Shown here piece after piece: positions 52,677 through 61,776 of a DNA stretch of 64,000 nt. The DNA is from Streptomyces sp. NBC_01231. GTDB lineage: Bacteria > Actinomycetota > Actinomycetes > Streptomycetales > Streptomycetaceae. Numbering within the stretch: the stretch's first letter is position 1; each line of letters starts with the position of its first letter. The stretch spans positions 1,674,001 to 1,738,000 of the forward strand of contig CP108521.1 in assembly GCA_035999765.1 (NCBI GenBank), written 5' to 3'. The position numbers were made by a program, and so were the translations under genes. The notes beneath the pieces were generated by a model. It made no database searches and had not been told where the DNA came from. It saw only the letters and a list, made by a program, of their open reading frames with translations.

Positions 52677-53357
52677 TCACTCGCCGGCGGACACAGTCTC
52701 CACGTCGGCGTCCCGCGGAGCGACCTGCGCCTTCTTGGCCTTGCGCTTCAGCACCAGCATGGATGTGAGCCCCACCAGCACCGCCGCCACCAGGCCCAGC
52801 CACGAGAACCGCTTCAGCCACGACTCCGCGACGATCCCGACGTAGTAGATGACGGCGGTCGTGCCGCCCGCCCACAGGATGCCGCCGAGCACGTTGGCGA
52901 TCAGGAACTTCCAGTACGGCATCCGCAGCACGCCCGCCAGCGGTCCCGCGAAGATCCGCAGCAGGGCGACGAAGCGGCCGAAGAAGACGGCCCACATGCC
53001 CCACTTCTCGAAGGACCGCTCGGCCGTGGCGATGTGCCCCTCGCTGAAGTGCCTGGGGAACTTCTTGCCGAGCCAGGCCAGCAGGGGTCGTCCGCCCTTG
53101 CGGCCGATGGCGTAGCCGATGGAGTCGCCGATGATCGCGCCGAGGCTGGCGCAGGCGCCGAGGATCACCGGGTCGATGCCGGCGTGCTGCGAGGACATCA
53201 GCGCCGCGGACACCAGGATGATCTCGCCGGGCAGCGGGATGCCCAGGCTCTCCAGGCCGATGACCAGTCCCACGAGGGCGTAGACGGCTGCCGCGGGCAC
53301 CGTGTCGAGCCAGTCCTGGACGTGCAACGCCGGATCCTCCCGAATCGCGTCCTGCAT
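52677..53357 (-). CDS. DedA-family membrane protein
   Basis: 226 residues from ATG 53357. VTT-domain motifs: VGLESLGIPLPGEIIL, GSxxxG-like GAIIGDSIGYAIGRKGG, and FGRFVALLRIFAGPLAGVLRM. About five membrane helices. DedA proteins move lipids, including undecaprenyl phosphate, across the membrane; the specific lipid is not shown. UppP and another VTT protein are encoded about 9 kb to the right. The C-terminal tail is charged (KRKAKKAQ). Confidence 0.92.
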   Translation of the reverse strand: MQDAIREDPALHVQDWLDTVPAAAVYALVGLVIGLESLGIPLPGEIILVSAALMSSQHAGIDPVILGACASLGAIIGDSIGYAIGRKGGRPLLAWLGKKFPRHFSEGHIATAERSFEKWGMWAVFFGRFVALLRIFAGPLAGVLRMPYWKFLIANVLGGILWAGGTTAVIYYVGIVAESWLKRFSWLGLVAAVLVGLTSMLVLKRKAKKAQVAPRDADVETVSAGE

Positions 53358-53633
53358 TCCCCGGCGTGCGCCTGGGCGCATTCCCGGCGTACGTCCTTGC
53401 CGGACGCACCCGGGAAGCCTACCGGTTCATCGGGAAGGGCCGGTGTCCTGCGCGTCGCGGGGCAGCCCCTCCCAGCCACCCGCGTGCACCCTCGTCCTCG
53501 GCCACCGAATCCCCGGCTCACACTCGGACGCAGACCGTACGGTGGCCGGTTCCGGGCACGGGGCCGCCCCGAAAAGGCGATGCGAGTGCAAGAGCCCTGG
53601 TTCGAGGCCGGCCCCGGTGGGAAGGCCTCCGGA

Positions 53634-55547
53634 TCACCCGGTGGGAAGACCTCCGTGTCGGCGGAGGACGGGCGCGAGGCCGGAGGCGGCCGAGCCGGCC
53701 GCCTGCGCCGCGTCGCCCACTACGCCCGCAACGTCACCCCCGGGGCCGCCCGCGATGTCACCCCCGTGCGTGCCCGCTTCCTCTGCCGGAGCCGCCGGCG
53801 CGGGTTCGTCGCAGCAGCCGACCTGGGCGACCCGCGTCTCGTAGTGCCCCGCCGGAGCCCCCGGTACGGCAGGCGGAGACTGATCGCTGTCGGGCGCGGC
53901 GGGGTCCCCGGGGACCCCGCGCAGAGAGTCCGCACCGGCTGTCGCGGGAGCGGACTCAGCCGGGTCCGACGGCGTGGGCAGGCCGCCGCCCTGAGGACTG
54001 CTGCCCGGCAGCCCCTCCCCCCGGGAGGTTTCGCCGCGGCCACTCCCGGCTTCCAGCACCCACCGCTGTCCGGTTGATCCGTTCCGATCGGCGACGACCA
54101 CGGTCCGGTCCCGTCCCGGGGCGACGAGCAGCCCCCCGCCCCGGCGCAGCAGCAGTTCGCCGTGCACGGTGAGGTCGTAGCGCACCTCGCCGGCGTGCAC
54201 CAGGCAGTCGGCCAGGACGACGGTGTCGGCGTCGGCATCGAGGCAGCGGGTCGGGTAGGTGACGGAGCGCAGCAGCCCGTCGGCCTGGTACGACCACTGC
54301 TGGGAGCCGGCCGACGAGCACTGAGTCAGGACGGTCCGGGTGCCGTCGTCGGTCCGGCCGCCGCGCAGGTCGAGGCAGAGGCCGGCGTCCGTGTTGCGGA
54401 GCCTGCCGCGCCCCACCTCGGCAGCGTTTCCGACGGAGGCGGCGGACGGGGGCCCTGCGGCGGACGAGCCGTCCGACTGTCCCGGCGAGACGGAGTGGCC
54501 GCTCACCATTCCCCAGGTGGCGCCGGGCTCGGGGGCGCCGCCGTCGCCGGACCAGCTCCGGGTGACGAGTACGGTCGCGAGCAGGGCCAGGGACGTGACG
54601 CTCACGCCCACGAGCACCGCCTTGGGATGCCTGCGCACCGGTGCGAGCGGACCGGCCGACGCGGGGCGGTGCCGGCCGCCGGGCCTGGGTCGTGCGCCCG
54701 GGCGTACGGATCGCGTCTCCTGCGCGTCGGCACGGCCGGGCCGCGAGTCGAGATAGCGGCGGGCGCCCCAGCCCAGCACGGTCTCGGCGAGCAGCACTTC
54801 CAGGCCGCCGTCGAAATGGCTGAGCTGTTCGGCGGCGTGACGGCAGTAGCGGCAGGCCGCCAGATGCCGTTGGACATCCGGCAGCAGGCCTCCGCCTCGG
54901 CGAATCGGGATGTCGAGGAGACGGTTGTAGAAGCGGCATTCGCGGGTGGGCGCGAGTTCCCGGTGGGCGCGCACGCAGCCCGTCCGGAATTCCTCACGGG
55001 CCTGCTCCAGCGCGGTCGTCGCCGTGGTCGCGTCCACCCCTAGCAGAGCGCCCGGAACGGATATGGGCTCGGCCTCCACCTCGGTGTGCCACAGCAGGCA
55101 TTGGGAGGCCCCGGGAAGCGTCCGGAATGCACGCTCGGCGAGCTGTCGCCTTTCGGGGGTGACCGACCTCGCCGCACGCAGACCGCGACCGCCGGTCGTT
55201 TTGAGGAGTTCCGGCAGCACGGCGGACATGATGTCGTCCGCGGCCCACTCCTTCACCGTGTCCCGTACGGCCGCGAGGAGTTGGGGCCGCACGGCACCGA
55301 CGCCCGCCCGCTCCAACACCTGGTGGAACGCGGCGGCAGTCGCCATGGACGCCGAATCGGCCGAGGAGGCGAGGCAGATGGCCGCGTAGTCCTGAGCCGC
55401 CCGCCAGTGCCGGGCCATCAACAGCGCGACGGCGTGGGCGTCGGGGGTGGTCCCGCCCAGCCGGGCGACGAGTTCACGGTCGGACTCCCCAGGGCTCGCT
55501 CCGGGCCGGGGAGGGTAGGGGGGACGGGGCGGGTGTGGCGATTGCAC
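53634..55547 (-). CDS. Sigma-like/zinc-finger/TM/ricin-lectin fusion protein
   Basis: 637 residues from GTG 55547 (preceded by GGAAGGA). In order: a sigma region-2-like segment (about 22-80; SDRELVARLGG, LLMARHWRAAQDYAAICL); a region-4-like segment (about 139-195; AFRTLPGASQCLLWH, then LLGVDATTATTALEQAREEF); an HxxxCxxC finger as in anti-sigma factors (His228, Cys232, Cys235; RHLAACRYC); one membrane helix (about 309-330); then an external ricin-type lectin (about 381-500) with QQW and QRW, and a Pro/Gly/Ala-rich tail. It resembles ECF sigma factors fused to their anti-sigma and a carbohydrate-binding part. The sigma similarity is weak and judged by eye. Confidence 0.75.
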   Translation of the reverse strand: MQSPHPPRPPYPPRPGASPGESDRELVARLGGTTPDAHAVALLMARHWRAAQDYAAICLASSADSASMATAAAFHQVLERAGVGAVRPQLLAAVRDTVKEWAADDIMSAVLPELLKTTGGRGLRAARSVTPERRQLAERAFRTLPGASQCLLWHTEVEAEPISVPGALLGVDATTATTALEQAREEFRTGCVRAHRELAPTRECRFYNRLLDIPIRRGGGLLPDVQRHLAACRYCRHAAEQLSHFDGGLEVLLAETVLGWGARRYLDSRPGRADAQETRSVRPGARPRPGGRHRPASAGPLAPVRRHPKAVLVGVSVTSLALLATVLVTRSWSGDGGAPEPGATWGMVSGHSVSPGQSDGSSAAGPPSAASVGNAAEVGRGRLRNTDAGLCLDLRGGRTDDGTRTVLTQCSSAGSQQWSYQADGLLRSVTYPTRCLDADADTVVLADCLVHAGEVRYDLTVHGELLLRRGGGLLVAPGRDRTVVVADRNGSTGQRWVLEAGSGRGETSRGEGLPGSSPQGGGLPTPSDPAESAPATAGADSLRGVPGDPAAPDSDQSPPAVPGAPAGHYETRVAQVGCCDEPAPAAPAEEAGTHGGDIAGGPGGDVAGVVGDAAQAAGSAASGLAPVLRRHGGLPTG

Positions 55548-55744
55548 TGAACCATTTCCTTCCAAGCCGCAGGACGGCAAGGCGAATGCCCGTCCGCAGG
55601 AAAGCAGGTGCCTGATTGGTGCATACCTGTGCCGCAGCGGATACGGATTGGCCAGTTTGCATACCGCGCGGTCGGACTGTGAGGCCGCTCACGATCGCAC
55701 AATTGACACACAGGAAACAAGAAGTTCGAGTGGCTCATGTTCAA

Positions 55745-55771
55745 AACGCGGTAACTTCAGAAAAGTTACCG
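55745..55771 (-). promoter_or_regulatory. ECF-like promoter and 9-bp palindrome
   Basis: On the minus strand GGTAAC (55770-55765), 16 bp, then CGTT (55748-55745) resemble an ECF promoter (GGAAC-N16/17-CGTT) aimed at the sigma/lectin fusion gene, about 195 bp before its start. The same bases form a perfect 9-bp inverted repeat, CGGTAACTT (55749-55757) and AAGTTACCG (55763-55771), with a 5-bp spacer. The rest of the 386-bp gap (55548-55933) shows no gene. Confidence 0.4.
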
Positions 55772-55933
55772 GCGGTATCAGCACCCACATTCGAATAACT
55801 CCGAACGGCCCCATCAAGTTGTGCGCGCCACACGCCCGTTGGCACACGAAATCTCCAACTTCCGGGACCGGCCCACAGCGGACTCAGAGCTTTCTCCCGG
55901 GGCACTCTCATCCCCGTGGGTCACCATGCGCCC

Positions 55934-56884
55934 ATGATCGTCCCCCACGCGACTTCCACCCCCGCCTCCGCCCGCACGGTTCGCAAGGCGGTGATCCCGG
56001 CCGCCGGTCTCGGCACCCGCTTCCTCCCCGCGACGAAGGCGACACCGAAGGAGATGCTGCCGGTAGTCGACAAGCCGGCCATCCAGTACGTCGTCGAGGA
56101 GGCCGCCGCGGCCGGGCTCGACGACGTACTGATGGTCACCGGTCGGCACAAGCGGGCCATCGAGGACCACTTCGACCACGCCTTCGAACTGGAACAGGCA
56201 CTCGCCGCCAAGGGCGACGCGGTACGCCTGGACGCGGTGCGCGACCCGGCACGCCTGGCCGACATCCACCACATCCGCCAGGGCGAGCCCCTGGGCCTGG
56301 GTCACGCGGTGCTCTGCGCCCGCCGCCATGTCGGCGACCAGCCGTTCGCGGTTCTCCTCGGCGACGACCTGATCGACCCGCGCGAGACCCTGCTCGGCCG
56401 GATGCTCGACGTCCGCGACCAGTACGCCGGAAGCGTGGTCGCCCTCATGGAGGTGCCCCGCGAGCAGATCCACCTCTACGGCTGCGCCGCCGTGGAACCG
56501 ACCGGCCAGGCCGACATCGTCCGGGTGACCGGGCTGGTCGAGAAGCCCTCGCCGCAGGACGCGCCGAGCGCGTACGCGGTGATCGGCCGCTATGTCCTCG
56601 ATCCCGCCGTCTTCGACACCTTGGAGCACACCCCGCCCGGCCGCGGCGGCGAGATCCAGCTGACCGACGCCCTTCAAGAACTCGCCGCGGGCGGCACGGT
56701 CCACGGAGTGGTCTTCGACGGACTGCGCTACGACACCGGCGACAAGGCGGACTACCTGCGCACGGTGGTCCGGCTGGCCTGCGACCGCCCGGATCTCGGT
56801 CCCGAGTTCACAGCCTGGCTCAAGGAGTTCGTCACAAGCCTGGACCGGGGCGGGGCCACCGACGGCCGTCGACTCGCGGCCTGA
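55934..56884 (+). CDS. galU: UTP-glucose-1-phosphate uridylyltransferase GalU
   Basis: Makes UDP-glucose for wall polymers, capsule and trehalose. 316 residues from ATG 55934 (a GTG six codons upstream is also in frame). Motifs: RKAVIPAAGLGTRFLPATK, TPKEMLPVVDKPAIQYVVEE, GLGHAVLCA, VLLGDDLID and GLVEKPSPQDAPS. The start lies in a 386-bp intergenic region that also serves the divergent sigma/lectin fusion gene. Confidence 0.95.
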   Translation: MIVPHATSTPASARTVRKAVIPAAGLGTRFLPATKATPKEMLPVVDKPAIQYVVEEAAAAGLDDVLMVTGRHKRAIEDHFDHAFELEQALAAKGDAVRLDAVRDPARLADIHHIRQGEPLGLGHAVLCARRHVGDQPFAVLLGDDLIDPRETLLGRMLDVRDQYAGSVVALMEVPREQIHLYGCAAVEPTGQADIVRVTGLVEKPSPQDAPSAYAVIGRYVLDPAVFDTLEHTPPGRGGEIQLTDALQELAAGGTVHGVVFDGLRYDTGDKADYLRTVVRLACDRPDLGPEFTAWLKEFVTSLDRGGATDGRRLAA

Positions 56885-56998
56885 CGCGGCGACGGAGCAC
56901 CGGACGCCGCGACGCTGCCCCCGGCCCGGTCAGGCACCGGCCGGGGGCAGCGGGCGCCTGGCCGACTGCGTACGTGCCGGTGCCGGTGCCCGTGCCGC

Positions 56999-57451
56999 TC
57001 AGCCGTTGGGCCGCAGGGTCCAGATCACGGTCATCTCCCCGGTCACCGCCCCGTCCTCGCGCTGGATGGCGACGGTCACCGGGAACTCCGGCCGCTTGCC
57101 CTCGTCGAGTTCGGCGACGACCTCGGAGGCGGGACGTCCGAGCGTCGCGGTGGCCTTGACCGGCCCCAGCGCGATCTTCTTGAAAGCGATCTCGGCGGTC
57201 ACCGGAAGCGGCACGGCCCGGGAGAGCTGGTCCCCGAAGGCCGCCAGCACGATCGCCCCGCTGGCCGACTCCCCCAGCGTGAACATCGCTCCGGCATGCG
57301 GCCCGCCCACGTGGTTGCGGTACTCACTCTGGTCCGGAAGGGCCAGCACGGCCTTCTCCGGAGTGGTCTCCAGGTACTCCAGGTTCAGGGTCCGAACCAT
57401 CGGCACCGTGGCGGCGAGCAACTCGCCGATCGACATCTGGTCTGCGCTCAT
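56999..57451 (-). CDS. DUF4442/hotdog-fold thioesterase-like protein
   Basis: 150 residues with a single hotdog fold of the DUF4442/PaaI-like group. The central helix region is RNHVGGPHAGAMFTLGESASG, the typical active-site segment with a conserved Asn-His and Glu. Family members cleave acyl-CoA; substrate unknown. A TAACAT box ends 6 nt before the ATG, so it is leaderless. Tail-to-tail with galU; the short gap between them has imperfect 6-bp GTGCCG repeats. Confidence 0.87.
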   Translation of the reverse strand: MSADQMSIGELLAATVPMVRTLNLEYLETTPEKAVLALPDQSEYRNHVGGPHAGAMFTLGESASGAIVLAAFGDQLSRAVPLPVTAEIAFKKIALGPVKATATLGRPASEVVAELDEGKRPEFPVTVAIQREDGAVTGEMTVIWTLRPNG

Positions 57452-57521
57452 CCCGGCATGTTACCCATGAGTAGCCAGCGGTGACCAGGGCCGCCGGTCC
57501 GTCGCCGTATCCTTGCGGCCC

Positions 57522-58478
57522 ATGTGGCCAGGACAGCAGCCGCCGGGGGGCGGGCAGGACCCGCACCAGCAGCCGGCCGACGGGAACCCGTACCAGCAGC
57601 CCGGATACCAGCAGCCCAACCCGTACGCCCAGCAGCAGCCGCCCGCGTGGAACGTCCCCACGGTTCCGGACGGCGCCTCGGCGCCCGGGCCGTCGGGCGG
57701 CGGACGGCGGACCAAGGTGATCGCGATCGCCGCGGCCGCGACGGTCGTGGTGGCCGCCTCGGTCACGGGAGCCGTCCTGCTGGGCGGTGGCACGGACGAC
57801 CACGCCGATCCCGCTCCGACGACCTCCTCGGCCTCGCCGACCGCGTCGGGCGATCCGCGACGGGCGGACGACCAGAAGCCCACCGTGGCCGGCTGGAAGA
57901 TCGTGGTGAACCCCAACCGTGGCATCGCCTTCGACGTGCCGCCCGACTGGGCTCCGCAGTCGGCGGGTTGGGTGTCGTACGTCGCCGAGGACGACGACCC
58001 GCAGGAGAAACCCCTGGTCGCCATGAAGGCCCCCGCGATCCTCAAGGAGAAGTGGTGCGGGGCGGACGACGACAAGGACGGCCGGACCGACTACACGTCC
58101 CTGGCCAGCGTGGGCACCCGGGGCAACAACGGCGCCAGGAGCACCGAGGAGGCGGCCCGTTCGGACTCGGCGGCCTGGGTCTACGGCTCCTACACCCAGC
58201 CGGACCACAAGAAGGTCACCACCGGCCGGGCCCGTTCCTTCACGACCGCGTCCGGGCTGACCGGGAGTGTCGTCACGTCCCGCTCCTCCGGGGTCGCCAA
58301 GCAGGGCACATGCGATTCGGACGGCAAGGCGACCACCTTCGCCTTCAAGGACGTCGACGGCGACTTCGCGTCCTGGTCGTTCGTCGGTGCCGCGGGGGTG
58401 GACGAGGAGGTCCCGGACGCCACGATCCGAAAGATCATGAAGACCGTCCGGGTCTACGAACCCACGGACGAGCGCTGA
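57522..58478 (+). CDS. Pro/Gln-rich membrane protein with external DxDxDG motif (copy 1)
   Basis: 318 residues. Cytoplasmic N-terminus MWPGQQPPGG with repeated NPYQQPGYQQP units (about 1-45), one membrane helix (about 64-88), a Ser/Thr/Asp linker and an external domain (about 115-315). That domain has VAGWKIVVNPNRGIAFDVP, the calcium-loop-like DDDKDGRTD, and two conserved cysteines (KWCGADD, GTCDSDG) likely to form a disulphide. A TATCCT box ends 8 nt before ATG 57522. I know no function; it is a tandem paralogue of the next gene. Confidence 0.85.
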   Translation: MWPGQQPPGGGQDPHQQPADGNPYQQPGYQQPNPYAQQQPPAWNVPTVPDGASAPGPSGGGRRTKVIAIAAAATVVVAASVTGAVLLGGGTDDHADPAPTTSSASPTASGDPRRADDQKPTVAGWKIVVNPNRGIAFDVPPDWAPQSAGWVSYVAEDDDPQEKPLVAMKAPAILKEKWCGADDDKDGRTDYTSLASVGTRGNNGARSTEEAARSDSAAWVYGSYTQPDHKKVTTGRARSFTTASGLTGSVVTSRSSGVAKQGTCDSDGKATTFAFKDVDGDFASWSFVGAAGVDEEVPDATIRKIMKTVRVYEPTDER

Positions 58479-58544
58479 TTTGGTACGCCCCTGACGAGGG
58501 GCAGTGACCGAATCGTTTCCCTCGCGGCACTAGGGTGGCTGCCC

Positions 58545-59546
58545 ATGTGGCCAGGACAGCAGCCGCCCGGGGGCGAGCAGAACCCGCAGCAGCAGAACAA
58601 CCCGTACCAGCAGCCGGGGTACCAGCAGCCGAATCCCTATCAGCAGCCCGGGTTCCAGCAGCCCAACCCCTATGCGCAGCAGCCGCAGTGGGGTGCTCCG
58701 GCACCGGTGGGCTCCCCCGAGCCGCCGTCCGGTGGTGGCGGAAACCGGACCAAGGTGGTCGCGATCGTGGCGGCCCTCGCGGTGGTCGTGGCGGCCGGCG
58801 TGACCGGTTTCCTGGTGCTGGGCGGGGACAAGGACGACGAGGCGGACGGCGGCAAGGACGCCAAGCCGTCGACGAGCAAGTCCACGGAGCCGAGCGCGTC
58901 CACCTCCCCGTCCGAGGACGATCCGCGCGGCGGTGACGCCGAGAAGGCGACCGTGGCGGGCTGGAAGATCGTCGTCAATCCCAAGTGGGGCACGGCCTTC
59001 GACGTGCCGGCGGACTGGGAGGTGCAGTCCCCGACCTCGGCGGTCGCCTTCGAGGAGGAGAACTCCGACGACCTCAAGCCGATCATCACGATGGGGGCGC
59101 CCGCGATCCTCAAGTCCAAATGGTGCGAGTCCGACGACGACAAGGACGGCCGGACCGACACCATGTCCCTGGCCGCGACGGGCACCAAGGGTGCCAACGG
59201 CGCCAAGAACACCGACGAGGTCGCGCTGAACACCCCTGCCTGGTGGGTCTACGGCGGGTACACCCAGCCGGACAAGAAGAGCATCACCGTGGAGAAGAAG
59301 GCCACGCCCTACACGACGGCGTCCGGCGTCAAGGGCAGCTACTCCTGGGCGTCGTCGACCGACACACCCGCGAAGGGCAAGTGCATCACCGACGGCAAGG
59401 CGATCACCTTCGGCTTCAAGAACTCGGCCGGCGACTTCGTGTCGTGGAACTTCTACGGCGCCAAGGGCGTCAAGGAAGAAGTCCCCAAGGCGACCATCAT
59501 GAAGATCCTCAGCACGGTACGGCTGCACGGGGATCCGACGGGCTGA
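58545..59546 (+). CDS. Pro/Gln-rich membrane protein with external DxDxDG motif (copy 2)
   Basis: 333 residues, clearly paralogous to the gene 66 bp upstream: same MWPGQQPPGG start, a longer Gln/Pro repeat (about 1-65), membrane helix (about 71-95), VAGWKIVVNPKWGTAFDVP, DDDKDGRTD and cysteines in KWCESDD and GKCITDG. The two diverge in the linker. A TAGGGT box (58531-58536) ends 8 nt before the ATG, so each copy has its own leaderless promoter and the pair can be regulated separately. Function unknown. Confidence 0.85.
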   Translation: MWPGQQPPGGEQNPQQQNNPYQQPGYQQPNPYQQPGFQQPNPYAQQPQWGAPAPVGSPEPPSGGGGNRTKVVAIVAALAVVVAAGVTGFLVLGGDKDDEADGGKDAKPSTSKSTEPSASTSPSEDDPRGGDAEKATVAGWKIVVNPKWGTAFDVPADWEVQSPTSAVAFEEENSDDLKPIITMGAPAILKSKWCESDDDKDGRTDTMSLAATGTKGANGAKNTDEVALNTPAWWVYGGYTQPDKKSITVEKKATPYTTASGVKGSYSWASSTDTPAKGKCITDGKAITFGFKNSAGDFVSWNFYGAKGVKEEVPKATIMKILSTVRLHGDPTG

Positions 59547-59579
59547 GCCGCCCGGCACGACGCGGGACGCCTGCCCGGG

Positions 59580-60434
59580 TCACCCGATTCCGAACGCCCC
59601 GTCGGGGGGTTCGGGCGACGGTACGGCGTCCTCGTCCCGGACCGGTCGCGCGGAGCCGATGAAGTCCCGCAGCGCGGGCCCGTGTTCGACCCGCGCCGGG
59701 AAGGCGTCGGAGGCGGTGAGCCGGGCCAGGGCCGCCGTGTCCACGGGGTGGTGCGCGGCGACGATCACCGCGTTGCCGAACCGGCGCCCGCGCAGCACGC
59801 CCGGCTCGGCGATCAGCACCAGCTCCGCGAACACCGTCGCGAAGGTGGCGAGTTGTGAGCGCAGGAAGGCGAAGGGCGCCGCGTCGGCGAGGTTGGCCAG
59901 ATAGACGCCGTCACCGCGCAGGACCCTTGCGGCCGCACGGGCGTAGGGGACGGTCGTCAGGTGCGCCGGCACGCGCGAACCACCGAAGACGTCGGCGACG
60001 AGCACGTCGGCCGAGTCCGCCGGGGCCGCCTCCAGCCAGACGCGGGCGTCCGCCGCGTGCACGGCGACACCCGCGCCCTGAGGCAGCGGCAGGTGCTCCA
60101 CGACCAGGTCCAGCAGGGCGCCGTCGGCCTCGACGACGTCCTGCCGGGAGCCGGGCCGGGTCGCGGCCAGATACCGGGGCAGGGTGAGCGCGCCCCCGCC
60201 GAGATGCAGCGCGTCCAGCGGACGCCCCGCCTCGGCGACGGTGTCCAGGACGTGCCCGAGCCGCCGCGCGTACTCGAACTCCAGGTGCTCCGGCTCGTCC
60301 AGGTCGACGTACGACTGCGGCGCCCCGTCGACGGTCAGCAGCCAGGCCCGTTCCCGGTCGACGTCGGGCATGAGCTTGGCGGTGCCCTGATCGACGGCAC
60401 GCAGGACGGGGACGGATTCGTTCACGAGATCCAT
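59580..60434 (-). CDS. Spermidine synthase-like methyltransferase-fold protein
   Basis: 284 residues from ATG 60434. Rossmann fold of the spermine/spermidine synthase family: LDALHLGGGALTLPRYLAAT is the nucleotide loop, DVVEADGALLDLVVEHL follows, and DVLVADVFGG gives the third motif. In streptomycetes such proteins are common and polyamine activity is unproven. No speD-like gene is nearby. It ends 33 bp from the convergent membrane protein gene. Confidence 0.88.
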   Translation of the reverse strand: MDLVNESVPVLRAVDQGTAKLMPDVDRERAWLLTVDGAPQSYVDLDEPEHLEFEYARRLGHVLDTVAEAGRPLDALHLGGGALTLPRYLAATRPGSRQDVVEADGALLDLVVEHLPLPQGAGVAVHAADARVWLEAAPADSADVLVADVFGGSRVPAHLTTVPYARAAARVLRGDGVYLANLADAAPFAFLRSQLATFATVFAELVLIAEPGVLRGRRFGNAVIVAAHHPVDTAALARLTASDAFPARVEHGPALRDFIGSARPVRDEDAVPSPEPPDGAFGIG

Positions 60435-60547
60435 TGTGCCGGTGGAACTCTTCTGCCCCGCCGGACGGACCCGCCCCAAAGAGGCGCGAGGGACTGCGCG
60501 ACCGGCCACAACGATCCCGCAGTCCCCCACGCGCACAAGCCGCCCTC

Positions 60548-61726
60548 TCACTCGACGGCGGTCACGGTCCCCGCCCCCACGGTCCGCCCGCCCTCACGGA
60601 TGGCGAATCCGAGCCCCGTCTCCAGCGGCACTTCACGACCCAGCTCGACGGTCATCGTGACCGTCTCCCCGGGCCGGGCGACCGCGCTCTCCCCCAGGTC
60701 CACGGAACCGACCACATCCGCGGTGCGAATGTAGAACTGCGGCCGGTACCCCGTGGCGACCGGCGTCGAACGGCCACCCTCACGCGTCGACAGCACATAC
60801 ACCTGCGCCGAGAAACGACTCCGGGGAACCACACTGCCGGGCACCGCCACCACATGGCCCCGGCGCACCGCGTCCCGCGGAACGCCCCGCAGCAGCAGCG
60901 CCACGTTGTCCCCGGCCTCCGCCTCCTCCATCGGCCTGCCGAAGGTCTCCAGTCCCGTGACGACCGTCTCCACGGCGGACCCGAGCACTTCGACCCGGTC
61001 CCCGACGCGCACTCTGCCCCGCTCGACCGCGCCCGTGACGACCGTCCCCCGGCCGGTGATGGTGAGCACGTTCTCCACCGGCATCAGGAAGGGCGCGTCC
61101 AGGTACCGCTCGGGCATCGGCACATATGTGTCGACCGCGTCGAGCAGCGCCTCGACCGAGGCCGTCCACCGCGGGTCCCCCTCCAGGGCCCTGAGCCCCG
61201 AGACCCGTACGACGGGCGCCGCGTCGCCGCCGTAGCCGTGCGCGGTGAGCAGCTCGCGCACCTCCAGCTCGACCAGGTCGATGAGCTCCTCGTCGCCCGC
61301 GTCGGCCTTGTTGAGGGCGACGACGACGTGGTTCACGCCCACCTGCCGGGCCAGCAGCACGTGTTCGGCGGTCTGCGGCATGATCCCGTCGAGCGCGGAG
61401 ACCACGAGGATCGCCCCGTCGAGCTGCGCGGCGCCGGTGACCATGTTCTTGACGTAGTCGGCGTGGCCCGGCATGTCCACGTGCGCGTAGTGGCGGGTGT
61501 CGGTCTCGTACTCGACGTGCGCGATGTTGATGGTGATGCCGCGCGCGGCCTCCTCCGGCGCCCGGTCGATGCGGTCGAACGGCACGTAGCGGGTGCTGCC
61601 GCCGGATCCGCGGTCGGCCAGGACCTTGGTGATGGCGGCGGTCAGGGTGGTCTTGCCGTGGTCGACATGACCCATCGTGCCGATGTTCAGATGCGGTTTG
61701 GTGCGGATGTAAGCCGTCTTGGACAT
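60548..61726 (-). CDS. tuf3: Elongation factor Tu, divergent Tuf3 type
   Basis: 392-residue EF-Tu. GTPase motifs: [14 protein letters not shown] (G1), [14 protein letters not shown] (effector), [12 protein letters not shown] (G3), [15 protein letters not shown] (G4). Compared with the usual streptomycete EF-Tu it is clearly diverged, for example [11 protein letters not shown], a shortened switch region and many changes in domains 2-3. It is not next to fusA or ribosomal genes. It matches the tuf3 type known in S. coelicolor and S. ramocissimus, which is under stringent-type control. The start is the conserved [20 protein letters not shown]. Confidence 0.94.
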   Translation of the reverse strand: MSKTAYIRTKPHLNIGTMGHVDHGKTTLTAAITKVLADRGSGGSTRYVPFDRIDRAPEEAARGITINIAHVEYETDTRHYAHVDMPGHADYVKNMVTGAAQLDGAILVVSALDGIMPQTAEHVLLARQVGVNHVVVALNKADAGDEELIDLVELEVRELLTAHGYGGDAAPVVRVSGLRALEGDPRWTASVEALLDAVDTYVPMPERYLDAPFLMPVENVLTITGRGTVVTGAVERGRVRVGDRVEVLGSAVETVVTGLETFGRPMEEAEAGDNVALLLRGVPRDAVRRGHVVAVPGSVVPRSRFSAQVYVLSTREGGRSTPVATGYRPQFYIRTADVVGSVDLGESAVARPGETVTMTVELGREVPLETGLGFAIREGGRTVGAGTVTAVE

Positions 61727-61776
61727 GGCGGTACCTCGAAGCCTCTGCGTAGGTGATGGGACCCCGAGGACTTGCC

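Noticed and set aside
55616..55798. 60-codon plus-strand frame in the gap before galU.
   Set aside because: No ribosome binding site or domain; it overlaps the proposed minus-strand promoter and looks like chance.
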